Of a DNA stretch of 64,000 bases, positions 23,901-36,415 are shown one piece after another. Each line of letters begins with the position of its first letter. Positions within the stretch are counted from its first letter, which is position 1. The stretch is from Nemopilema nomurai (taxonomy: Eukaryota; Cnidaria; Scyphozoa; Rhizostomeae; Rhizostomatidae). The translations under genes were made by a program, and so were the position numbers. The stretch covers positions 322,571 to 386,570 of the forward strand of contig ML133444.1 in NCBI GenBank assembly GCA_003864495.1. Reading direction: 5' to 3'. The notes below the pieces were generated by a model, which had not been told where the DNA came from, did not search any database, and worked only from the letters and a program-made list of their open reading frames with translations.

Positions 23901-26900
23901 CATCAAAGTCAAACTTCATTAATGCAGCAACAGCTGTTGGCTGATGGCAATTATCACCAAGGATTCCTTCAAGTGTCTCAAGACCAGATTGTAATTTAGC
24001 TGTAAAAAAGCAGCCTATTTCACAAAACGCTGGCAACAGTCACAATTAAGGTAAAAACAGTGGGATTTTGGCATTACCAATGTACCTAATGCATATAATG
24101 ATAATTCTCCAGAAGAGTTATTTACCTACCAAACAAGCTTGCAGAGAGATAAAATATCATAATTCTCTTGCTATATTATTATGTTTACATATATGGTGTT
24201 TCCACTGCAAAGTATTTTTGTGTGTACCAAATGATGGTAACTATGACATATGTTAGCAGATGTTACTATTATGATTCTTCAGGGAAAACAAATAATGGTC
24301 TTGTAACTATGACATAGATAAAGAAAAACAGTAATGCATGGTGTAAATCACAGATAAATAATATTGGCTGTCCAATTAAATTTAAGAAACATAAACAGCT
24401 GCAGGAAGAAAGTAGTTGACTAACTCAAAAGCAACAAAGTTTTTGCACATTACTACAGAAATAAGGCCAACCACGAACACCCTTAGAATTGAATACCACA
24501 TTACCTGAACTGACATCATCAAGTTGTGGCATTTTGACAGCTGACGTTGAATCATGGAGAAAATCGTCATCCTGGTCATCAGGATCTGACCCAATATCAT
24601 TGTTATCTTTTGATGAAGGTTCATCCATGAAAGAAGACAATGTGTGATCCTGAGTCCTTGATCTACTGTATGTAAACATTGCCTCTGCAAATTAGATACA
24701 GCTTGTTAGGATATTGTAGAGGTTATTAAATGAGAAATGAGCATTCCACCTACTTTTTAAAATCTTTAATGCCACTGTATACACCCAATCAAAGAATGAA
24801 TTAAAATCACTGTAAATACTCATTTGAAGAATGAAATATAAACAGAAATGGATAAAAGTGTCAACATAAATAGCCTCATGCCATACCACGGTTATAATAT
24901 CCTAGAATTTTCCAAGAATATATAAACTCTGCCTCACTTTTGACTTTTGAAGTGCCACAAAATAATAAAAAATTGCATCTTTCCAATTTGCTTCATAAAT
25001 TGTCAAAAATTTCAAAACAAATACTATTTTTGCAGCCATCTTATTCCATAAAAAGTTTCTCAACTTAGCACTATTAGAATTATCAAACAAAAAGAAACAA
25101 AATACAAACAAATATTTCTATAAATACTTATTTTTATATTTATAACAATCGTACAACTGAGAACAAATATATACAAAAGTTTGAATGATCTAAATAAAAA
25201 TATATATATTTATTAAACCTATAACCTTCCACCAATATTTCTACACACTACTGTACATTATTTCTATACAAAATGACCCAATGTAAGCAGGCAAATCTGA
25301 CATGAGACTTGACATAGATTTAACACCACACACACTTAATGCCATATAGACAGAGCAATACAAGTTGGTTGTTCAGAGAATAGCAAGGATCTTAGTTGCC
25401 ATTAAGCATAACAGGCCATTATGAAAATCGGCAACTCAGAAAAAGTTTCGAAAATTGTACAAGTAGCAAAATTGATTGCATTCAAGGCTATTCAAATTGG
25501 GTGTGGCTTTGACATTGGAGAAAGGCATCTTAGCAAGCCAATATTTCTCAATGAGAAGATACATTACTGTGTCAGGAATGGTCATTTAACAACATTTAAG
25601 ATTCACTGTTCATTGCATCTGCTATGTTCCACATTGCAAAAAGTCTACACACACTCTATCAGCTTTTGCAATGACATGAAAGTTATATTTTTGGTTCATA
25701 GTGAGTGAGACCTTATATAATTTTACATTTTAAGATATAAATACTTCTGTAGAGGAACCTCCTCATATTTTATAAACATGGGGAAAATGCAAACCCTGGC
25801 TGTAAAATACAAATACAAACCTGTCCCTGGTGATACTGCATAGCTTTTCAAATCATCATATGACATGCCATACTCATCCGAAGACAGTTCTAAAATATAA
25901 GTTCATCTTTATTGTTTTTGGAAACCCTATAAAACCTAGAACATTCTTCATATTCTAATTGTAAAAGAAGTATTTTAGGATGGTGAACACTTAACAAAGT
26001 CATTAGTCTGACCTCAACAAACACTGATTCATGTGAAAATGCAAACTTAATGTTTTTTTCCCGATGCAAAATAAATACATACATAGACATATTATTAGCT
26101 CTATACATATATTATATTTAATTGCTAGGCTTGATTTACATATAAATTTCAATAACAGATAATGATTTTGGAAAGGAAGATGTATAAGAGCCTAGCATTA
26201 TTTTTAATGCTAGATCATGACTCACATCATGTGAAGACACTACATAAAATTCTTAGTTGCCAATTTTGGCTTCCATTTATTTTAATCATTAATTATTATC
26301 GATGTTTGAATTTTGAATTTGCTACATTTCCTATCAACATGAAATCTGATTCTTTGGCTACATCAGTATGTGTGATTTTGTCTGGACTGGTGCCCAATTA
26401 CTTCAGTTCAATTATATGTATACAAATTATATTTTGAAAAAGAATGATGGAAACTGCTTATAACTTTAAATATACAAAGAAATATATTTATTAAGGTTTG
26501 CTCTATGAAAAGAACTGGACAGACTAATAATGTAAAGCACTTTCCCTATTGAAGAAAGAAAAAAGTGCTTTACATTATCATTTTGGTTTAACCATAGCAA
26601 CATTTTGTAGTTGACGTAAGCACAACAAAACCTATCAATTAGGCATTGCAGAGACGTAAAGTACAAATTTTGCCTAAGGCCTGAATAGCGCGCCAAAATG
26701 AACAAAAACTGCACAATAGTCCCTTATTATAAATCCAGTCCTAATCATTGCTTTATGGGATCTTTCTAGCCTAGCTACCTTATAACAGTCCCATTACAGT
26801 AATGATACTAAGCTAAGCGTTCGGCCTTCGCCATTTTACTGATGCTTCAACGATTAGGATACTACTTTTCCCAATGTTCATTAGTTTCAAATATAATGAT

Positions 26901-27081
26901 CAAATTTAAAGCAAAGGCTGGTCTAGCTATACAAAGTTTAACTCTTTACATATATGTATTTTGCATCTTCGAGCCCTTTTGTTTCACCTTCCGACATAAA
27001 TAATTTATTCCTAAAAACGAACTCGAACAGATCATTACCGTCTTCATATCGCATGTTCCTAACATTCCTGTGTCGCGACAT
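5637..27081 (-). CDS. HBS1L: HBS1-like ribosome-rescue GTPase, full-length isoform (19 coding exons)
   Basis: Exons in transcript order: 27039-27081, 25821-25889, 24505-24684, 23868-23999, 23384-23434, 15166-15359, 14549-14618, 13536-13617, 12335-12418, 11852-11969, 11139-11285, 10833-10907, 10301-10418, 9401-9469, 8896-9000, 8241-8331, 7513-7621, 7054-7154, 5637-5913. All junctions are GT/AG and in phase; the joined CDS is 2115 nt, 704 aa (human about 684). It starts [14 protein letters not shown] like other HBS1L proteins. Residues about 15-158 form the HBS1 N-terminal region; then a basic linker. The GTPase shows G1 GHVDAGKS (247-254), switch I RGITMDV (302-308), G3 DAPGH (324-328) and G4 NKMD (386-389). 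The C-terminal beta-barrel domains end with [18 protein letters not shown]1L with Pelota releases stalled ribosomes in no-go and non-stop decay in the cytosol. Start chosen by homology. Confidence 0.93.
6309..6375 (+). ncRNA. hammerhead-ribozyme-like core, probably retroelement debris
   Basis: 6341-6365 reads CTGATGA, then a GAC-TTCG-GTC hairpin, then GAAAC, which is the conserved catalytic core and stem II of hammerhead ribozymes. Just upstream lies a second hairpin (TGAGCC-AAAC-GGCTCA, 6315-6330) resembling a decayed tandem copy. AAACG upstream and CGTTT downstream could form stem III, but the usual T before the cleavage site is replaced. Tandem hammerheads of this kind are known from Penelope-like retroelements and retrozymes. 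No reverse transcriptase is nearby; it sits in the last HBS1L intron. Activity is doubtful. Confidence 0.35.
8087..8130. repeat. short tandem duplication in HBS1L intron
   Basis: CAAGAGCCAAAAGACTAT occurs twice, about 25 bp apart. Confidence 0.5.
8463..8735. repeat. 20-bp minisatellite with 120-bp higher-order period
   Basis: About 13 copies of a 20-bp unit (consensus TTTAGGAGACTCGTTTTCAT). Variants recur in the same order: copies 1-6 match copies 7-12, so the array is two 120-bp blocks of six units. It lies in the HBS1L intron between the exons at 8896-9000 and 8241-8331. Because 60 bp is a multiple of three the array stays open on both strands; these frames (8348-8836 minus, 8436-8762 plus) are repeat artefacts, not genes. 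Confidence 0.9.
9138..9262. repeat. dispersed repeat copy A (also at 28399-28546)
   Basis: Shares AATGGCTAGAAAAAGCGGA, CAAACGTCGGAA and CCAAAAGCTGACCGAATAAATAGCCAGATGCG with the copy near 28.4 kb, in the same orientation. This copy lacks about 17 bp (TTTTTTCGTCCGACAC region) present in the other. Family unknown. Confidence 0.7.
9966..10285. repeat. degenerate minisatellite beside an HBS1L donor site
   Basis: Roughly seven diverged copies of a unit near 45-50 bp built on GAGAGGCT, TTGCTCTCAA and AGATAGCAAATTATGAA. It ends about 15 bp from the donor of the exon 10301-10418. Confidence 0.65.
10448..10508. repeat. solo MITE end (TACCCTGGGTACCAGA family)
   Basis: The complement reads TTACCCTGGGTACCAGAC CCACTATATG, close to the left end of the element at 36269-36415. 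Only one end is recognisable. Confidence 0.4.
12655..12735. repeat. AT-rich low-complexity tract
   Basis: Irregular repeats of ATAATATAAT and ACATAATATA within an HBS1L intron. Confidence 0.6.
13012..13016 (-). terminator. Pol III terminator of tRNA-Arg
   Basis: A run of five T on the minus strand 14 nt past the tRNA 3' end, as expected for RNA polymerase III. Confidence 0.6.
13031..13103 (-). tRNA. tRNA-Arg (anticodon UCU)
   Basis: 73 nt fold into a full cloverleaf: acceptor GCCCCAG/CTGGGGT (first pair G-U), D stem GCGC/GCGC, anticodon stem TTGGA/TTCAA with loop CTTCTAA (anticodon TCT), T stem GTGGG/CCCAT with loop TTCGACT. It is intronless and lies on the same strand as HBS1L inside the intron between exons 13536-13617 and 12335-12418. 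A and B box regions (TGGCGCAATGG, GGTTCGACTCC) are intact, so it is likely transcribed on its own. A 7-9 bp inverted repeat (GCATGCAGC / GCTGCATGC) brackets the gene. Confidence 0.95.
13821..14049. mobile_element. 229-bp MITE with TA target site
   Basis: Inverted ends CCGTAATGCTTCGATAAA and TTTAATCGAAACATTACGG, each flanked by TA (13819-13820, 14050-14051). Inside, TTTAAACGCCACCTCGAATAGA followed by GCCCCC occurs twice as a direct repeat. It sits in the HBS1L intron upstream of the P-loop exon. No coding capacity; TA duplication and palindromic layout point to a Tc1/mariner-type or similar parent. Confidence 0.75.
15689..16024 (-). other. unassigned open frame in HBS1L intron (111 codons)
   Basis: Open frame with an ordinary amino-acid mix ([20 protein letters not shown] near its start) on the HBS1L strand. 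It matches no family I recognise and has no clear splice sites. It could be a decayed retroelement or gene fragment; a real exon is not supported. Confidence 0.2.
16533..16751 (-). other. unassigned open frame in HBS1L intron (72 codons)
   Basis: A protein-like frame ([15 protein letters not shown], then [20 protein letters not shown]) ending in TGA and preceded by a plausible acceptor TTTGGCTGCAG. Not recognised. Possibly a fragment of the same inserted element as the frame at 15689-16024. Confidence 0.2.
17549..18935 (+). pseudogene. hAT-superfamily transposase relic, interrupted by a MITE
   Basis: Pieces of a THAP12/ZMYM-like hAT transposase in order. At 17600-17770 there is a [12 protein letters not shown] stretch that corresponds to the conserved T-R-W-x-E block. 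At 17943-18100 [20 protein letters not shown] resembles the insertion domain. At 18650-18880 [19 protein letters not shown], then [19 protein letters not shown], is the C-terminal hAT dimerisation domain. Frames shift and contain stops, so it is dead. A 399-bp MITE (18186-18584) splits it. It lies antisense to HBS1L in the intron between the alternative terminal exon and exon 15166-15359. Confidence 0.75.
18186..18584. mobile_element. 399-bp MITE, copy 1, nested in hAT relic
   Basis: Ends CACGCTTTTTTTATAAGGAACC and its complement GGTTCCTTATAAAAAAACCGTG (one mismatch), flanked by TA on each side (18184-18185, 18585-18586). Several AAGGAAC(T/C)TT subterminal motifs point inwards from both ends. 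A second, closely similar copy in the opposite orientation is at 46749-47146. No coding capacity. Confidence 0.85.
20644..20649 (-). terminator. candidate polyadenylation signal of the alternative HBS1L terminal exon
   Basis: ATTAAA on the minus strand about 50 nt past the stop at 20698-20700; another candidate (AATAAA) lies near 20177-20183. Confidence 0.35.
20698..22760 (-). CDS. HBS1L: alternative terminal exon of HBS1L: SKI7-like exosome-SKI bridging isoform
   Basis: A 2063-bp exon, open for 687 codons, joins in phase (G|AT) to the donor of exon 23384-23434 at the acceptor GGTAAG|ATTTAAC. With exons 1-5 it makes an 845-aa protein without a GTPase domain. It is Ser/Gly/Leu/Asn-rich and probably disordered, with recurring short SLxxLM-like motifs ([26 protein letters not shown]) and a heptad repeat. 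Near the C-terminus (residues about 805-822; 20770-20823) it carries [17 protein letters not shown]. Human HBS1L isoform 3 is likewise made by an alternative last exon in the same intron, lacks the GTPase, and links the cytoplasmic exosome to the SKI complex; a conserved exosome-binding motif with a TPSPDD core is its hallmark as I recall. The isoform call is inference from position, layout and motif. Confidence 0.85.
21735..21890. repeat. 21-bp coding repeat (RLIGGES heptads)
   Basis: Tandem 21-bp units (core CCTCCGATTAGCCTAGATTCA on the plus strand) encode about nine heptads of type RLIGGES on the minus strand inside the SKI7-like exon. Three central units are almost identical, flanked by diverged ones (GTVGGES, LVRGKSG). 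Confidence 0.9.
26527..26578. repeat. perfect 17-bp inverted repeat (hairpin) in HBS1L intron 1
   Basis: ATAATGTAAAGCACTTT and its exact complement AAAGTGCTTTACATTAT are separated by 18 nt. It could be a tiny element end pair or a structured RNA; nothing decides. Confidence 0.6.
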
Positions 27082-30609
<3,528 letters not shown>

Positions 30610-30819
30610 AATGGATGGAGTTAAATTTTTGATTTTGCAATTATTCAGTTGATGTTGCTGTGGCTGAAAGAAAAGACATGAAATTTGTTCCAATTCAGGT
30701 CACAGAGGCATTTCCCAAGTATAAGCACCATTAGTCTAAGGACTCTCAATGTCAAACTTGGTGCTGTTAGAGATTTTGATACTCAGAAATATTTTACACT
30801 TTTACACTCTTGATGCAGA

Positions 30820-30825
30820 AATAAA
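30820..30825 (+). terminator. polyadenylation signal of BDH2 (AATAAA)
   Basis: AATAAA 211 nt past the BDH2 stop, followed by a T/GT-rich stretch near 30865-30890. Confidence 0.6.
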
Positions 30826-30889
30826 ATTTAGCTTTGATATGGATAAATAATCATTTTGATATAAAACTGTTGTCCTCTTGTTTCTCTGG

Positions 30890-32006
30890 CTCTAACAATC
30901 TGTCCCATTTTGCGGCTTTGTTGGGAATTTTTCTTGCCCTCTCATTTTTGTCTTAGAATCTTTCCAACTTTAGGTAATAACATTCAAACTTCAAAGTACT
31001 ACTATTTGAACAACATTTTTGAAATACCAAAGGAAGAAAATAAATCATCATTTATTCAAAATGATTAGTATAATCATATTAAAATCCCTTCCATTGTCAC
31101 AATTCTCAAGGTTGGAATATTGAAGTTCCAATGTCTCTCTGAAAATTACTTACCATAGTGAAGGATAAACTTTACAGAGGATCACAAGGAATTTTGCCTA
31201 AAGAAAGTTCAACTAGAACAAGATCTAAGTAATAGTGCAAAAATTGCTATTGGATTATTCAATCAAGGCAAAGAATAACCTTCTTATGTAAGTTATCTAA
31301 ATCCTGGATTTTCCCTTAATCTTTTTCAATTAATTCCTTCTAAATCTACATTTGAAAAAGTATTAGCCTCGCCCAAATTAAAGTCAATTAAGCTGCAATT
31401 TCGCAAGGGAACCTTCTCCAAACATAATTATACTTAATCGATACGAGCCTCACCTAGATATCTTTAATGGCATTGCACAAGAAGCACAGTAGGCTTCTAT
31501 CAAGAATATCGAATCATTATTTATTTTACTTGGAAGGTAGAGTACGACAATCAAAACAGTAAAGTTTATACTGATAAGGAAAACAGAAGAAGTGACTTTG
31601 ATGCATTTGGTGTACAGGAATGAATTCAAGCGTTGCTTTTGGGTGAAGCCTGCAATAAAAGAAGCTTTGTATCAATGAGATTGGCGTGAATTTAAGAGAA
31701 TTTGAGCAGAAGGTTACAATATATTGATCTTCTTAAAATGAATAAGAATCGCTATTATTGTGAGTACACTGTAGGCATGAATTCAAAAAAGCTAAGATGC
31801 TCTAGCTTTTGGCTGTCGGTTGAGTTTTTTGTCATTTGATGCTTTCATTTTTTCATTTAGGGTGATAAGTATTAAGAACAGTGGTAACTATGCAATTTAA
31901 CACGACCATATACAGTTTCATATACACATGGGAACAATTAGTTACTCGTAAACAAAAAGTAAGGATCGGGATAGACAGACAACACGTGTCACGTAACTAA
32001 GGATTT
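30890..32006. other. intergenic, no gene seen
   Basis: AT-rich non-coding sequence downstream of BDH2; no open frame with protein-like features and no clear repeat. Confidence 0.45.
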
Positions 32007-32575
32007 TGACCCTGCTTTGAAAGCGAACGAATTTTGTACCGTTACGGTTCCGTTTCTGAACGGACAGTGTAAACACCTATCCGAGACGATTTTGTCACGG
32101 ATTCTTTTGTATGGCTGTTTCAGGTAATCCAGGCTATGATTTTTTTGGCGCAATTTTTTGGACAAGGAAATTGTCAAGATGGCTGCTTGAAAATCAAAAC
32201 AACGTTGTCAAATTCCTTATTACCTTGTTAAATACAGTGGTAGCGATCGCTGGGCTGAATTTAGCAGCCATTTAGGATGGCTGCTAAAATGACGCCTAGA
32301 AATAAAGCAACCTCTTCGTCTGTCAAAGTGAAGTTTTCATTCTTCTTCTCCATTCTCGCTTTCATATAATTTCGAATGTTGATTTTGGCGGCAAAATAAA
32401 AGCCTCGGTTGACAAAATACAGCCTCCTTTGAACAATGTTCTACCATCGAAATAAGGTCGTAGCGGTACAGTGTAAACGGAACGGCTAGACGGAACAATT
32501 TGGAACCGCGACAGTGTAAACACTCACGAACCGTATAACGGTACAAAACTGTCCCGGGACAGTGTAAACGGGGTC
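32007..32575. mobile_element. hAT-like non-autonomous element, 569 bp
   Basis: Flanked by the 8-bp direct repeat AAGGATTT (31999-32006, 32576-32583). The ends are related inverted sequences (TGACCCTG and CGGGGTC), with further inverted pairs TTTTGTACCGTTACGG and CCGTATAACGGTACAAAA. The motif ACAGTGTAAAC recurs four times near the ends, a subterminal pattern as in transposase binding sites. No transposase is encoded. Confidence 0.65.
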
Positions 32576-32830
32576 AAGGATTTCAAAGCAAGATTTTTAT
32601 TTATGCAAGAGACGGTCTGTTAATCGACTGTTGTGATAAACAGAAAATGAGCTGCTCTGGGGGTATGGTAGAGTCGGAGCTTCTAGCTAGCCAGAGTTGG
32701 GCCACCCTTCTAACTCTTTCCTGACAAGGCAATTAACGCGAACACGTGTGAAAGTACCGCTATCTAATGAGACACTATTGCAAAACAAGCACGGTAGCAA
32801 TTCACATTTCTGTAAGCCACAAAGCATAGT

Positions 32831-33064
32831 TTGGCAAAGGATGTCAGTACACCATTTCAATCACGGACGAAAATATATGGGCCACTTGTGGTTGGTTCGT
32901 GGATGGCAGAAATTTCAACCATCTATAAGGAATTCTTCTACCAGATGTACCAAAAGGTTCGAACTGTAGGAGTAGGATTAGCAAGTGTAAAAAAGAAGTT
33001 TTCAATCTTTGAGGTGCATAATGCCCCATACCCTTCTAGTACAGTCGTGTCTGATTTCAATTGA
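32831..33064 (+). other. unassigned open frame next to a transposon
   Basis: 77-codon frame with a protein-like run (YGPLVVGSWMAEISTIYKEF). No family recognised, no convincing splice sites. May be a decayed gene or element fragment. Confidence 0.15.
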
Positions 33065-33444
33065 GCTGCGAAAGGAGTAATGAAATCACCAGCGTCCTTG
33101 GTGCTAAATTGAATAACAAGTTTCTATGTTGGTAAAGTCACTTTTCAGACATGGTTCTCAAGATGCACATTGTCTTTAATGAAATTTTTTGCAACTAAAC
33201 GTATGAGACAAGAAATCTGAGGAATTTAAATTACCATGAATACAAGATATGATGTTTGCTTGCTAAAACTTTGCTAAAATGTGTTCAAAGATAATCATGC
33301 AGTACCTTGCTTTTCTCGTGAATATTTCTCCCCAAATTATAAGCTGAAGAAACTAGCGCCATCACACTTTTAGGTTTACCTTTCTCCCTGTGAAGCACAG
33401 AGAGAGACGATGATTGGTAACTATAAACATAACATATTTTCGGA

Positions 33445-33915
33445 AACGATACACGTGAAAACGTAGAAAGCGAAGCGTAGGTTTCGGAACGTGTGGTACG
33501 AAATAATACGAATACGAAACGAATACAAAATGAATCAGATTAAATAGGGTCAATGTGTCCGTTAGGCTGCGTTAGGGTCCAGACTCCAGTACTAGGGTCC
33601 AGACTCCAGAAAACGAAAATGTAGAAAGCGTAATGGAACGTGTGAAACTAAACGAATACGAAACGAATATGACTGAAGCGAATACAAAAGGATCAGTTTC
33701 AAAAGGGTTCATGAGTCAGCCCAGACTCCAGGCCGCGTTAGGTCCAGTACTAGGGCCCAGACTCCAGAAAACGAAAATGTAGAAAGCGTAACGGAACGTG
33801 TGAAACTAAATGAATACGAAGCGAATACGACTGAAGCGAATACAAAAGGATCAGTTTCAAAAGGGTTCATGGGTCATCTAGGTCGCGTTAGGTCCCAGTA
33901 CTAGGGCCCAGTCTC
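33445..33915. repeat. tandem repeat, period about 158 bp, nearly three copies
   Basis: Two close copies starting at about 33603 and 33761 share CCAGAAAACGAAAATGTAGA, GGATCAGTTTCAAAAGGGTT and the CAGTACTAGGG(C/T)CCAG junction; a more diverged partial copy precedes them from about 33445. Confidence 0.85.
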
Positions 33916-36268
33916 CAGTACTTGACACTCCCACAATATTCTCTAAACCACTGACACACGAAAAGAGACCATTGATTTTCAAAATTCTCTCTACGAAACT
34001 GAACATTAAAAACACATTTTGGCGAGAGAGAATGTCATTGATTTCGGAAGTAAAACTTTTCACTGACAAAGCAGTCTAGTATGAACGCAAGTGTGATGCT
34101 TCGCTGCCCTTGATAGCTTGGCTTTCAAAAGGGATTTCCCTACGAACAATTTGAGTGGGTAGGGGAATCAGTGTTGCGGCTTGGTAATGGAAATCATTCC
34201 GCTACACTTGTGTAAAGACAATGCACTGTGCTATGACACCGAGTCACAAGATAATGCGGAAAAACCTTTCAAGCCCTGTTTACACGACATTCACTTCATA
34301 TCGGATTCATTTAATACCAGAGTATAATACTTATACAAGCATAATATAAGTTTGATACACTTTTATGAGAAGTTGTTGATCCCTTTGAGAGGTACATTTT
34401 TGCCCGCTTTTCTTGTGCCATATTTTCATAAATTTATGGGCAACTGTCTTTCCTAATGGATCGCGAAAATTAGAAGAAGCACTGGTAAATTCAATTGAAC
34501 GGCTTTCTAGTTTAAATTCAAATCAAATCTGCAAAGAAATTCGAATCTAGCACAACAACTTTAAATTAGTATATCTACATTCTACAAGAATCTATATCTA
34601 CCTTTAAGGCGTACTAAAAGCAAGGTTGGAATGCCTTGGCGCCCTTGAAGACAAGTGCTGAGGTCTGGACCCTAATGTGGCCTGGTACTAGCACGCCACG
34701 GATGTAAACTACACTTGTGTAGAAAGGTCATTCATTCGTTTACTTGAATTTTGTTTCGATTCTATTGTAGTATGTCATCAACATGTTATTTAAATTGTAT
34801 TCAATTCTTCAACACGTCGCCTTAGTTGTTCTGTAGGAAAGGAGCACAAGCCCTCAATTGAATTAAAGCCTAGAATGGAATGGAATCGCTGAAGCAAAAG
34901 AGGGTTGATATCTTCCACGGAAGATATTCCTTGCGCGAGAAAGAGCTTGTGGGGAGGGTTGTAGATAAAGAAACACACATTGTTCCAATTTGCCTTTACT
35001 TCCCTTGCAGGCATTGGCTATTTTTCTCTTATTCTGAATGTAATAAATACCTTTTATGAAATTGCTACAATTTCTGCAGAATGGGGGAAAGCTGAGCGTA
35101 ATTTGAAACCAGTCTCTTCTCAAGTACAAACCATCGGGTTTATCACCTATGTTTGAACGGACTTTACCATGTTACGTATGCAAAACATAATCGATCTTTA
35201 CAACGTCGATGGAAACTATGGGGCCATTTTGCCCCTTGCTTACCCATTAGCCCTCAAAGTGGAAAAGCAGCTTGCTACGTCAAACTACCTCTTTTCGTGT
35301 AATTCATTTCCAAATAACTGAGGGAAACAGAGAAAGACCCTGTTGCGTTGAATTTGCAATCTATAACCTATTACCAATTTACAGAGTACGGAAAAAGAAA
35401 GTTTTGCTTGGATATGCACATTTGATTGGATTGCCCCCAATATCGACGTCATTTAATGGATACAGGACGGGCCTCTTTGAAATCTTCTTATTGAGAAAAG
35501 AATAGAACGAACACTAGTTGGCACCGTTTTAAAAAATTGATACTTTTGAATGGGCAATTAAGACGAGCTCAAAAACGTACCCTAAAACCACAATGAGCCA
35601 GGTGCAAAGAAGCTGGAATTCTGTTGATATCGCTAGAAATCTAATGGAATGCTAGTTATTTTAAATCCTGTGGATACCTTGGTTATCGAAAATTAATTGA
35701 CTTTGAGCCAAATGCTGGAGAATTCCTACTTAGATTAGAGCTCAAAATTCAATTCATTCATTCATTCATTTGCTCATTCATCTACTGCAAGTATATCAAT
35801 GTGCCTGCGAAATATTCTAAGAGTACCACAACACTTTCTACACAGACTGCTTCCCTTCAATATTTAGTTCCGTATTCATGGAATTTCAATGCCTGAATGA
35901 ATTCGATATCTCTAAAGACTACGGTGCTCAAAGTCTATGTCAAAAATTGCTTTGTGCAAAGAAAGTTGAGTGAGTTATTTTCATAAACATGAATCCAAGA
36001 AGGTATGGCAACAAATTGAAACTTCTGGGTGTTCCAACAAGCCAACTTTGTAGTAACAAGGAACAGGTATTTCTGCCCTTTGTATAGGTGGATGGCTTCG
36101 ATATAGAGATTTCAGTGGTTGTTATTTTAGCATTCAGCAGATATTAGCATTAGCATTATTTTAGCTGGCTGTGTACCAAGGGGAAGTATTTCCAGCCAGT
36201 ATCACGCGTGATATCTAAGCTCAGGTCAGGAACAGAGCAAGGAAGAGCGGGTGGGCAACGAGCCCCTT
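33916..36268. other. intergenic, no gene seen
   Basis: Non-coding AT-rich sequence with a short (ATTC)n microsatellite at about 35750-35780. Confidence 0.45.
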
Positions 36269-36415
36269 ACCCTGGGTACCAGACTCACTATGTATAAAAA
36301 AAGAGAGTCTGGTCTAGTGCGCCCCATTCTCGTTCTGATGTGCTGATATTATCCAATAAGGAGCCAGTGTACAGGTCTCCATTATTTTACATATAGTTAG
36401 TCTAGTACCCAGGGT
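36269..36415. mobile_element. 147-bp MITE with ACCCTGGGTACCAGACT ends
   Basis: Left end ACCCTGGGTACCAGACTCAC; the complement of the right end reads ACCCTGGGTACTAGACTAAC. The same end motif occurs singly at 10488-10508 and 49757-49770. Target duplication not clear. Confidence 0.6.
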
